From positions 1 through 38,907 of the forward strand of contig CALFWZ010000071.1 in assembly GCA_937928405.1 (NCBI GenBank): a stretch of 38,907 nucleotides of DNA. Reading direction: 5' to 3'. Every line of letters starts with the position of its first letter. Position 1 is the first letter of the stretch. Position numbers and translations under genes: made by a program. This DNA is from an uncultured Saprospiraceae bacterium. GTDB lineage: Bacteria > Bacteroidota > Bacteroidia > Chitinophagales > Saprospiraceae. This document shows, piece by piece, positions 20,401 through 26,067 of the stretch. The notes beneath the pieces were generated by a model, which did not search any database, had not been told where the DNA came from, and saw only the letters and a list, made by a program, of their open reading frames with translations.

Positions 20401-20587
20401 CTTCTTTCATAGCAGACTCCGGCAAGCCACGCTGGACTAGCGAATCAATTTTTTTCCATTCCGCGGAATAGTCATCGTTCATTACCGGTATCATAGTAGA
20501 TGTTGTTTTATTTTTAAATCCCGAAAGGAAAAAAATGAGAATAATCAGAGCCGTAATAGCGGCGGTTACAAGCAATAGTTTTTTCAT
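14441..20587 (-). CDS. Alpha-2-macroglobulin family protein with thioester
   Basis: A 2048-residue protein from ATG 20587. An N-terminal signal anchor (about 4-24, no lipobox) is followed by a helical region (about 30-400), then tandem macroglobulin beta domains, including the MG2 segment RAIYRPGQTVYFKG near residue 605. A low-complexity Ala/Gly/Pro linker near 1190-1265 sits where the bait region is expected. It is followed by the A2M segment (TDADGNVILKFTMNEALTRW) and an intact thioester motif CTEQ at 1502-1505 within YPYNCTEQ. The thioester helical domain (GSFSWMPGGSSNRYITQNI) and receptor-like end complete it. Bacterial A2Ms trap proteases in the periplasm; many are paired with PBP1C, but no such gene is adjacent. 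The gene appears monocistronic. Confidence 0.93.
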   Translation of the reverse strand: MKKLLLVTAAITALIILIFFLSGFKNKTTSTMIPVMNDDYSAEWKKIDSLVQRGLPESAMKEVEVLYQRAKNDNNPPQIVKTVLHLGAFTGQLQEEGQSKAIQLMEKEVETSSFPVQSIFQSYLGKAYANYLSQNRWRFRDRTSTADPTGDFTTWSPNQILKKSRELILASVANDKTRMVKSIDFAAILTEGKNTEALRPTLYDILAHHAIDFFSNEQNNLTEPAYKFYINDEKSLGNNDDFLKYQPTTKDTGSAKLRTLALLQELTRYHQTNKNIPALIDVTLKRIAFVNTNAVLENKVGLYKTALENLIDKYPNEKMIALAYHKLAEQYHNEGLNYQEGGSEEDRVAIIKARELCKKAIGLFPKAAEALDCRNLLIAIEEKTLNQQVELVNGANQPILTLVGYKNIDKIYFKAILLTDNLRSQLSRRNRQEQINIYNQQTPVQTWSQDLPNPGDYRSHRTELKIQPLPFGQYVLMIATSPDFTMDNQAVGLSETFISNLGSWSRGQGENAEVIVYDRDTGHPIEGAAVNFSIQYYNRRLNAKENKNVQMITDQNGRVFNKFVSGSQVTYSIKNGKDVLKLNDRLYLRSERNQRRGQYNTTFFTDRAIYRPGQTVYFKGIVIYKDTEDMPTIQPNEETEVVFYDANNQVVAKKNFTTNEFGTFNGSFTAPSAGLLGRMSIVANKVNGRTNIRVEEYKRPKFEVSFDPVEKAYRLNEQVTITGNAKAFAGNNIDGATVNYRVTRRARYPYWPSYFRGYYRPYPTVGNNAMEIINGTTETDAEGKFTIEFQAMPDPTIDLENKPEFSYEITADVVDITGETRSGTSTVRVGSVALSVGMKLPPSISRDSLKSIDISTNNLSGSFAAAKGKIEIQGITGPNNLLVKRYWQKPDIYILKEAAFKTDFPHYAYKDENEKQRWKTNGKPIVINFDTEKNKSVALNQSLPVGWYRIRLTTEDRYGTPVELEKYVSVYDLKNNPIIQGEQLFHQLEKPAYEPGETAVLHFGSSYPNQKILFEVEVDGKIITQKWLDLNRLTSEKIKIEEKHRGNIFYHYSFAKHFRSEANSKTIRVPWSNKELSFEYLSYRDKLKPGQEEEWQIKVSGPKKEQLAAEMVATLYDASLDEFTPHGFYYNIYPNNYSRIRWQTQGYRSDYSQLYQDNWNPQQTYLERVYPVLEWFGFAQNYYRAYPTAVRRMKSTDADYSFLHDKAPAASAPEMEDQSVMADEANVANGATLRDVESNDANPYRGGSVPPGGKPSDDAAGGEAPVKVRTNLNETVFFFPDLRTDADGNVILKFTMNEALTRWKFLGMAHTKDLKFGLTNNDVVTQKELMVVPNAPRFVREGDELYFTAKVNNLTEKTLTGEAELKLFDALTMKSVDALFVNEGQPTSFTAEAGQSAALRWKLKIPYGQATALTHRVIARAGQYADGEENTIPVVTNRMLVTEAKPLPIRGKSKKDFTFEALAKAGESNSLAHHKMTLEFTSNPAWYAVKALPYLMEYPYNCTEQIFNRFYANSLASSVANAHPKVKRVFDQWKGTEAMNSNLRKNQELKSALLEETPWVLAALSEEEQTRNIGLLFDLNKMANEQAKAIGQLAERQQSNGSFSWMPGGSSNRYITQNILEGLGHLNKLGVKEIMSNPKLVKIKRQAIPYLDREFVETYRNLKRNVERNKGKMENDHLSSIQIHYLYMRSFFPEEKISKEVQEIMNYYYGQADKYWLARNNYEQGMLALAMHRADRAETPAKILASLKERAIKHDELGMYWKTTFGYYWYQLPIETQALLIEAFAEVGADEQAVDDMKVWLLKTKQTTHWKTTKATASAVYALLSNGANWLLEDQPIDITIGNKTLDQSKIKKEAGSGYFKTSWQAEDITPTMGKITINNPNANVAWGAMYWQYFEDLDKIKTFEETPLTLKKAMFKQVNTDRGPELMPVTEATKLVPGDLLKVRIELRVDRPMEYVHMKDMRASGLEPLNVLSQRKYQGGLSYYESTKDVSTNFFFSWLPKGTHVFEYPVRVFHAGDFSNGITTIQCMYAPEFTSHSEGIRISVATK

Positions 20588-20704
20588 GACGATTTTGTTT
20601 TAGTCTCCTTCTTAAAATTTGGGAGGGAGCATGGTTTTGGTTTTGGCGTTGATTTAAACTTATTCTGTCATACATAAGATGGTAATATTAGTCCCTTAGG
20701 TTGG

Positions 20705-20712
20705 CCAAAATA
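20705..20712 (-). promoter_or_regulatory. Possible -7 promoter element of the A2M gene
   Basis: On the minus strand this reads TATTTTGG in the context TTCGTATTTTGGCC, one step from the Bacteroidota TAnnTTTG consensus and similar to the element upstream of yidC. No clear -33 TTG was found at the expected distance. Confidence 0.3.
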
Positions 20713-20826
20713 CGAATTTAACGGGATTTTAACAGCTTGAAAATGAGGCTTTTCTGAAGATAAAATGGGTTTGAGTGGGTAAGCGGTAGGTAGTCACTGG
20801 GTGAGGGAGAATTTTCGCTTGGTAAA

Positions 20827-20893
20827 GGATTTTTTGATATGCGGATGAATGGATGTTTGGATTTTTTGATTTGTGGATTTTTTGATGTGCGGA
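20827..20893. repeat. Three copies of an 18-bp GGATTTTTTGAT-type motif
   Basis: GGATTTTTTGAT followed by a variable TG/GGA end occurs at about 20827, 20859 and 20875. The copies are close to identical over the first 12 bases. It looks like low-complexity intergenic repeat sequence rather than coding DNA. Confidence 0.7.
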
Positions 20894-21027
20894 TCGGTAG
20901 TTTTTTTGAAAATAACTTGGTTTTTATTATGGCACCTAAACTATAAGTCTGCTCTAAAAAGTGTATTTCTCGCAAAGAACGTAGAGACGCAGCACTTGTT
21001 CTGAACTTGTTTCGGAAGATTTTTTAA

Positions 21028-21043
21028 CCTGCCTGTCCGGCAG
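21028..21043. repeat. CCTGCC/GGCAG hairpin motif
   Basis: CCTGCCTGTCCGGCAG can fold into a short stem (CTGCC against GGCAG). Related GGCAGG sequences occur at 184-213 and 25081-25098, suggesting a dispersed short palindromic repeat family. Confidence 0.5.
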
Positions 21044-21340
21044 TATACCTTTTATCGCAAAAAAAAATACCTATATTAATTTTATTTCATAATTTTTAAA
21101 AATCTGTTTTCTTAGCTTTTAGAGTAAGCTCAACTATCGATAAGAATAAAGCTAGCCTAGAAGTGAAGCTTTATATCTATTTTTTAGTTTAACCGGATTA
21201 TTAGTAATAAAAGGGGACCTACGCATCACGGTAAAGGGCCTTTTGACGAAAGTCATTCAAAACCATAAGAAGAAATCCTGGGACTGCTAGATTAAATGTG
21301 TCATTTGGCAATCCCGCTTTAACAGAATAGTCTCGAAATC

Positions 21341-22987
21341 CTATTCGATCAATATTTTCACTACTAAATCATCGCGCCAAGGAGAACCGGGTAGCATATT
21401 TGTACGTTCGAGGTCGTTGGTCAAAATTCCGAATAAGACTGGCGTTTTATAGCGTTTTTCTGGGTATCGAGTATAACCATCGGTGAGGACCACGATGACA
21501 TCAGGGGTCGGTTTGAGTTGTAACGCTGCCTCAATCCCGCGGATCATATTTGTTCCACCACCACCAGGCATGGAAGTAATCTGGGCAAGATTGGTGGCAC
21601 GAGTTAACAGGATTGGTTTGTAGGCTTTTGCGTCGCAGGGGATGATGGTAACAGGCGTATTAAATACTTCTAAAATACCACAGACTTCAGATAGAATTCT
21701 AGTTAATTGAACATCATCGATAGAACCAGACGTATCAACCACACAGGCAATTTGGCCAGTTACGTCTCCAGAAAGCGCGGGAGGAATTAATGGTTGATAC
21801 ACCGATTGTCTACGACTTGGACGGGAAAAACTATAATCAATTCGCGCACCTACACTATGATTAATGGCTCGACTGACGCGATGGCGCAATACCTTTTTCC
21901 AATCAATTATTGGACGTAATTTTTTGCCAACCCAACGTTCCCAACCCATTGGTAATCTTCCTGCTTTTAAGGCTTCGTTCATCTCTTTGGCTACCGCAAT
22001 TCGTATCTGTTCCGTTTCAATATCATCGAGTTCTTGAGGCTCCGTATCTATCGAATCCAATTCCCACGGGCGAGGAATATTGTGTACACCACTCCCCTCA
22101 TCTAGCAATTCATGGTAAGGGGCGTTTGGGTCTTCTCGTTGTTTGTCTACTGATTTATTTTCGGGATCTGTTTTTTCCGATCCTAGATTTTCATTATTCT
22201 CCAGATCATTTGAATCGTCAGGTTCTCCATTTTCCTTGGAAGGACGATCTGTTGAATTTTCTTTTTGTGAATTAGAACCTTCTTGGTCCAAATCATTGTT
22301 CGGTTCATCGCGGGTTGTTTCCGCATGGTCTTTTCCAGGTTCCTGGTTTTCTTCTTTTCCTGATGCTTGTGACGTGTCCGGATTCTCGTTTGCTCCATCT
22401 TCTTGCTCCCCCTCTGCAGCAGGATTACTAGATTCTGAGGAACATTTTTCGTTTGATTCCTTCGCTTCTTTTTTCTCTTCTTCTTCCTTTTTCTCTTCCT
22501 CTATGATATTGTCCATCGCCTTTGCCAAACCTTTATTAATTTCAGATTCACTTTTTTCTGTCAATTTTTTATAATAAGTTTCTGCAAGTTCCCCCGCATT
22601 CATCTTAAATGTATTTGGATAAACGCCCGGATAAAGAGCAGGTGCTTCCAAACCATCCCATTGACTATCATTGATTTCCATATCGGCTGCTAGGTTCCAG
22701 ATATTAGGATCCACAGCCCCTTCAGCAGCTCGTTGATTGTGTTCTCGTAGAATATGCGAAATCTCATGTATCCAAAGAAAGCCTATTTGTTGTAAGGCTT
22801 CAATTTGCGAAGTAGACTCAATAATTTTCTGAATTTTTATGGGATTAAAATAGATATTGAGATGCCCATCAATAGCAGCTACAGGGACTTTTTCGGTCAG
22901 TTGAATTTTAGTGGCAAATAAGGCGGGCGCAAACCAAGGTAACTGCTCGGCAGCATAGGCACGAGCGAAACGGATTTGGGATTCTAT
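21341..22987 (-). CDS. VWA-like putative metallopeptidase (DUF2201 type), 5' end unresolved
   Basis: The open frame reaches a stop at 23009-23011, but no ATG, GTG or TTG occurs until GTG 22714, which lies after the HEISH zinc-type motif and would delete it. Homology-like sequence (IRFARAYAAEQLPWFAPALF) begins near 22975, so I place the start at ATA 22987 (548 residues), perhaps a mutated ATG. By that numbering HEISH is residues 74-78, WNLAADMEIND follows, then an acidic Glu/Asp/Ser/Asn-rich linker of about 120 residues (160-280), and a VWA domain with MIDAS DTSGS at 418-422 and a VLTDGYT motif. DUF2201/VWA proteins partner MoxR AAA ATPases, here encoded upstream on the same strand. The linker recalls CobT and midasin. 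The gene could be a 5'-damaged pseudogene. Confidence 0.75.
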   Translation of the reverse strand: MESQIRFARAYAAEQLPWFAPALFATKIQLTEKVPVAAIDGHLNIYFNPIKIQKIIESTSQIEALQQIGFLWIHEISHILREHNQRAAEGAVDPNIWNLAADMEINDSQWDGLEAPALYPGVYPNTFKMNAGELAETYYKKLTEKSESEINKGLAKAMDNIIEEEKKEEEEKKEAKESNEKCSSESSNPAAEGEQEDGANENPDTSQASGKEENQEPGKDHAETTRDEPNNDLDQEGSNSQKENSTDRPSKENGEPDDSNDLENNENLGSEKTDPENKSVDKQREDPNAPYHELLDEGSGVHNIPRPWELDSIDTEPQELDDIETEQIRIAVAKEMNEALKAGRLPMGWERWVGKKLRPIIDWKKVLRHRVSRAINHSVGARIDYSFSRPSRRQSVYQPLIPPALSGDVTGQIACVVDTSGSIDDVQLTRILSEVCGILEVFNTPVTIIPCDAKAYKPILLTRATNLAQITSMPGGGGTNMIRGIEAALQLKPTPDVIVVLTDGYTRYPEKRYKTPVLFGILTNDLERTNMLPGSPWRDDLVVKILIE

Positions 22988-22993
22988 GTGAAG

Positions 22994-23056
22994 GTTATGA
23001 GTTATGAGTTATGGGTTTTGAGTTTTGAGTTTTGAGTTTTGAGTTTTGAGTTTTGT
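22994..23056. repeat. Heptanucleotide tandem array, nine units
   Basis: Nine consecutive 7-bp units: GTTATGA twice, GTTATGG, GTTTTGA five times and GTTTTGT. The array abuts the 5' end of the VWA reading frame and supplies no start codon in any minus-strand frame. Such arrays change length easily by slippage. Confidence 0.85.
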
Positions 23057-23090
23057 TAGTTAACTAAAATAGGTTTTTCTCGCAGACCAG

Positions 23091-23110
23091 TTCCGAACTT
23101 GTTTCGGAAG
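23091..23110. repeat. Dispersed repeat copy, also at 20999-21018
   Basis: These 20 bases match 20999-21018 at 19 positions (the shared part is GAACTTGTTTCGGAAG with flanks). TTCCGAA and TTCGGAA within it form a short palindrome. A weaker version (TTTCTGAACTTTTTTTGG) occurs in each 141-bp unit nearby. Confidence 0.75.
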
Positions 23111-23114
23111 GTCC

Positions 23115-23600
23115 TTGAACGTGTATTTCTTTTAGCGTGTCTTGTCTAGCTGATTCGTTTCTGAACTTTTTTTGGTAGATTTTTATTGCTTTTTGTTTTA
23201 TTTGAATTTAGATAATTAAACTTTACTTTTTGGTCGAGCAGAGACGCAAAGACACTTGAACATGTATTTCTTTTAGCGTGTCTTGTCTCGCTGATTCGTT
23301 TCTAAACTTTTTTTGGTAGTTTTTTATTGCTTTTTGTTTTATTTGAATTTAGATTATTAAACTTTACTTTTTGGTCGCGCAGTGACGCAAAGACACTTGA
23401 ACGTGTATTTCTTTTAGCGTTTCTTGTCTAGCTGATTCGTTTCTGAACTTTTTTTGGTAGATTTTTATTGCTTTTTGTTTTATTTGAATTTAGATAATTA
23501 AACTTTACTTTTTGGTCGAGCAGAGACGTAAAGACACTTGAACATGTATTTTTTTTAGCGTGTCTTGTCTCGTTGCATCGTTTCTGGGCTTTTTTTGATA
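23115..23600. repeat. 141-bp tandem repeat, three full copies and a partial fourth
   Basis: Units begin with TTGAAC at 23115, 23256, 23397 and 23538, an exact 141-bp period. By eye units 1 and 3 differ at 2 positions and units 1 and 2 at 7. Units 1 and 3 share TTGAACGTG and TCTAGC, while units 2 and 4 share TTGAACATG and TCTCG. The array therefore looks like a duplicated 282-bp A-B pair. There are no unique spacers between copies, so it is not a CRISPR. Confidence 0.9.
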
Positions 23601-23676
23601 GACCTTCTTATCTTCAATAGTTTCTTCATACAAAACAAATAGTCACATTCTAAGATTGACAACTAAGGACGTTATT

Positions 23677-24870
23677 TTACTTTTCAAATACTTCAATATA
23701 TTGCGAGAACACTTCATCCGAGAATAGTTTCTGAATATGTTCGATCATTTTTTCACTGTCTTCTGGGCTTTCATCACCGGCAGCTTCTACGGCATATTCT
23801 AATAATTTTTCACGGATGACTTTTCTAAGAGAAACATAAATCAAATCACGACGTCCAATTTCAAAAACACTTTCTGTCAATTGAAAAAAGATATGGGTAG
23901 CTGATAAAAAACTTGGTTTATTAATCCGACTCATCAATTCTTTACCTAGTGTTGAAAAGAAGATATATAATTCACTGTCATTTAGGCTACCTAAATTTAC
24001 TTTTGCCTTTCCATCCAATACCTTCTCAGGATCTGGTAATTTTAGATCTTTTAAAAAACTCAAAAAAGGCAAAGCTGCCCCTTCTCCTACACAACCTTTA
24101 ACTAAACTAATGCATGTTTTTGAAGCAGATTGTTTTGTACTGGGTGCTTGCCCTAATAAATCACAACTGGTTAATAAGCTTGCTACAAAATCCCAAGTAC
24201 GGGGACTCGCAAAACCATAAATATCATCTTCGGGACTAGATGATAATAGATTTGGGGTCCGTTTTAGGAAAGCACCTACTTTCACCTTCCAAGTTGGTAA
24301 TAATTTGGCGTGCTCATTCGGATCAATTTCCGGTAACGAAGCTTGTTCCCAACCACTCTGTAAGGCTTCCAGATATACGCTAGTTGGCATCTCCCAGTTT
24401 ATATGCACAAAGCGGTTACGCAATGGTGGTGATAATTCCCAGCCTCCAGTAATCATATCCGGTGGATTGGCAGCGGCAACAATACGAACGCCATTTGGCA
24501 AGGGATGAAATCCAACTCGACGTTCCAAAACCACTCGCAGCAAGGCAGCCTGGACAGAAGGCGGAGCCGTTGTCAACTCATCTAAAAACAGCAAACCGTC
24601 GCCCTCTTCAGAAAAACGATTGACCCATTCTGGAACCGCATAACGTACCTGTCCTTCGTGATGAATTGGAAGTCCAGAAAAATCAGTTGGATCGTGGATC
24701 GAAGCAATTAGAGTTAATACTGGAAACACTTCTTTACTTAGTCCCTCTAAAAAACTTGACTTCCCAATGCCCGGTTTTCCCCAGAGTAAAACAGGAATTC
24801 CTATATGTCCCTTCGGAGTTGGAGTTTGCATCGCAATGAGGAGCGCTTCAGCCCCAGTCGGAAAATTCAT
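23677..24870 (-). CDS. MoxR-type AAA+ ATPase
   Basis: A 397-residue cytosolic protein from ATG 24870. Walker A GKPGIGKS is at residues 31-38, Walker B LLFLDEL with D97/E98, the sensor-1 region AAANPPD around N135, and the arginine region LRNRF at 150-154. The inserts and PTDFSG and PPLRNRFVHI motifs fit the AAA_5/MoxR branch, which remodels or activates partner complexes together with VWA proteins, often through metal-ion or cofactor insertion. The C-terminal 150 residues are helical. The VWA partner lies downstream on the same strand, but repeat DNA now separates the pair, so cotranscription is uncertain. A -7 promoter element is visible just upstream. Confidence 0.9.
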   Translation of the reverse strand: MNFPTGAEALLIAMQTPTPKGHIGIPVLLWGKPGIGKSSFLEGLSKEVFPVLTLIASIHDPTDFSGLPIHHEGQVRYAVPEWVNRFSEEGDGLLFLDELTTAPPSVQAALLRVVLERRVGFHPLPNGVRIVAAANPPDMITGGWELSPPLRNRFVHINWEMPTSVYLEALQSGWEQASLPEIDPNEHAKLLPTWKVKVGAFLKRTPNLLSSSPEDDIYGFASPRTWDFVASLLTSCDLLGQAPSTKQSASKTCISLVKGCVGEGAALPFLSFLKDLKLPDPEKVLDGKAKVNLGSLNDSELYIFFSTLGKELMSRINKPSFLSATHIFFQLTESVFEIGRRDLIYVSLRKVIREKLLEYAVEAAGDESPEDSEKMIEHIQKLFSDEVFSQYIEVFEK

Positions 24871-24886
24871 GTAATCTTTTTTATGC

Positions 24887-24894
24887 CAAAAGTA
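24887..24894 (-). promoter_or_regulatory. -7 promoter element upstream of the moxR-like gene
   Basis: On the minus strand it reads TACTTTTG, an exact match to the Bacteroidota TAnnTTTG consensus, 17 bases upstream of the ATG. This implies a very short leader. No clear -33 TTG is present. Confidence 0.5.
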
Positions 24895-25040
24895 CGAAAT
24901 GTAAGAGAGTTTCTAGGAAACTAAAAAAGGAAAGTACCGCCCAGTTTAAAATAGGACCAAAGTATTGGGCAGATCAAAAAAATAATTTAAAATAATTTGT
25001 GTTTTATTTTTTAAATTAAAAACAAATACTTATTTTGCAG

Positions 25041-25290
25041 TCAGGTTGGTGCAGGATTTTTACCAACTCATCGTAAACCCGCCTGCTCGGCCGGTAGGTT
25101 CACAGCGCGCTTATTTTTATTTTTTACATAACTAAAGTGGGAGTTGTCCTGCATTAGGGTGGCGAAGCTGTACGAGTTCATAGTGGAGCCGGGAGTTTGG
25201 TGTTGGTTTTTGTTCGCTGCAAAGCGCGCATACACAGACCTTCGGTCAAATTCAGGGGGTGGGCCCACCCAGGTGGGTGTATGCCTTTTT
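25041..25290 (+). ncRNA. Candidate structured RNA or palindromic repeat element
   Basis: Several paired segments are visible: GTTGGT/ACCAAC (25045-25050 with 25062-25067), a CCTGCT/GGTAGG stem (25082-25098), GCGCGCTT with AAGCGCGC (25105-25112 with 25222-25229), GACC/GGTC (25237-25247), the perfect palindrome GGGTGGGCCCACCC (25257-25270), and GCATACAC with GTGTATGC (25228-25235 with 25277-25284) followed directly by CCTTTTT. The last pair looks like a plus-strand terminator. GC content jumps relative to the flanks. I could not match it to RNase P, tmRNA, SRP or 6S RNA. A mobile palindromic repeat is the alternative. Confidence 0.4.
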
Positions 25291-25447
25291 CATACTCCCT
25301 ATTGTTTTATTTTACTTTTATTGCTGATCTTATCTATTGAATTGAGAATACCCTAAAAAGAGATTAAACATCACCACAAGTTTTGAAAAAACAATTATCT
25401 ACATTAAAATTATTTAATCTATAAATTCTACCACAAGAAAACAAAAC

Positions 25448-26041
25448 TTATCCTTCGATCCGTCTCCAATTCAACCCTTCAAAAAACCGGATTACATAAT
25501 TTTCAAATGATCGCAATCTTTTAGGACTATCGAAGGAATTCGTGACAGCATGTGCTTTAGATAATTGGTTGATACTTGTTATCGTGGTAGGAAGTTCGCG
25601 GATCGTTTTTCCGTTGATTGGATACTTTGGAGCAAGGGCAAAAAAATCAGCGCGCTCTGCTGCTGAGATGATCTCGGTCAATTGTTCCGTAGAAAGTCTA
25701 CTTTCAAATTTACCGATCATAGCCACATCTTTGGTCCCACGATATAAGGCGCGGCCATCCGAGAATAACCGTAATTCAAATACCGGGCAAAATCCTGGAC
25801 AATCTGTCTTTTGTAAACTTAGCAATAGGTAAGGTGCCATGGGTTCAATATCGGAGATTTCAGAAATCGAGATTTCTTCAGTCACTACGTCTGATTCCTT
25901 CCCCTCTTCTATAGCCCGTAAATCTTCTTCTGAGAGAGAAACGTCCGGTGCCGTTGTTACAGGGATATTCTTCCGACCACAACTCGTCAATAGAATTGTC
26001 ATTAACCCAAGAATTCCAAAATTTAAAATAAATTGCTTCAT
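25448..26041 (-). CDS. DUF6438 family lipoprotein
   Basis: A 197-residue lipoprotein starting at ATG 26041. The frame extends to a TTG at 26065, but the ATG sits after an AAGGTG ribosome-binding-like sequence and begins a proper lipoprotein signal (MKQFILNFG through LLTSC, Cys21). After an acidic linker, the body has LLLSLQKTDCPGFCPVFELRLFSDGRALYRG, the DCPGFCPV core I associate with DUF6438, followed by a helix and strands (LPTTITSI). The function of the family is unknown; the paired cysteines may form a disulphide. The start lies 26 bases after the yidC stop, so the two are probably cotranscribed. Confidence 0.75.
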   Translation of the reverse strand: MKQFILNFGILGLMTILLTSCGRKNIPVTTAPDVSLSEEDLRAIEEGKESDVVTEEISISEISDIEPMAPYLLLSLQKTDCPGFCPVFELRLFSDGRALYRGTKDVAMIGKFESRLSTEQLTEIISAAERADFFALAPKYPINGKTIRELPTTITSINQLSKAHAVTNSFDSPKRLRSFENYVIRFFEGLNWRRIEG

Positions 26042-26067
26042 AACACCTTGCTCTTGGCCGTCCAATC

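Larger units (their letters stand above)
20588..21340. other. Repeat-bearing intergenic region
   Basis: These 753 bp lie between the A2M start and the VWA gene end. They hold a possible A2M promoter (20705-20712), three copies of an 18-bp motif (20827-20893), a segment at about 20960-21018 sharing words with the 23066-23115 repeats, and a CCTGCC hairpin at 21028-21043. The 85-codon minus-strand frame at 20718-20975 is made of these repeats and is not taken as a gene. Confidence 0.55.
22988..23676. other. Repeat-filled gap between the moxR-like gene and the VWA gene
   Basis: This stretch of about 690 bp consists almost wholly of repeats: a heptamer array (22994-23056), a segment resembling 20960-21018 (about 23066-23114), and a 141-bp tandem array (23115 to about 23600). 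All six frames of the 141-bp unit hit stop codons, so it is not coding. Confidence 0.8.
24871..25447. other. Intergenic region with a structured element
   Basis: These 577 bp hold a promoter element for moxR (24887-24894) and a hairpin-rich segment (25041-25290, listed separately). A 66-codon minus-strand frame (25068-25268) overlaps the hairpins and is not taken as a gene. The remaining part (25291-25447) is AT-rich with nothing recognisable. Confidence 0.6.

Noticed and set aside
20718..20975. 85-codon minus-strand frame
   Set aside because: It is built largely from the 18-bp GGATTTTTTGAT repeats, and the translation is itself repetitive (SKNP, SKHP) with no domain or signal.
21218..21360. 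Open minus-strand frame past the VWA stop, translating to a protein-like string ending ...NDFRQKALYRDA
   Set aside because: It has no start codon at its head, is under 50 codons, and the VWA protein already ends where the family does (…VVKILIE). It could be a vestige but cannot be supported.
23115..23600. 141-bp array as a CRISPR or as repeat protein coding
   Set aside because: Copies are contiguous with no unique spacers, and all six frames of the unit contain stop codons, so neither reading holds.
25068..25268. 66-codon minus-strand frame
   Set aside because: It overlaps the hairpin-rich element and reads through its palindromes; more likely an effect of the structured sequence than a protein.
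26042..26065. TTG start for the DUF6438 lipoprotein
   Set aside because: It would place eight polar residues before the lipoprotein signal, while ATG 26041 has an AAGGTG leader and a proper signal.
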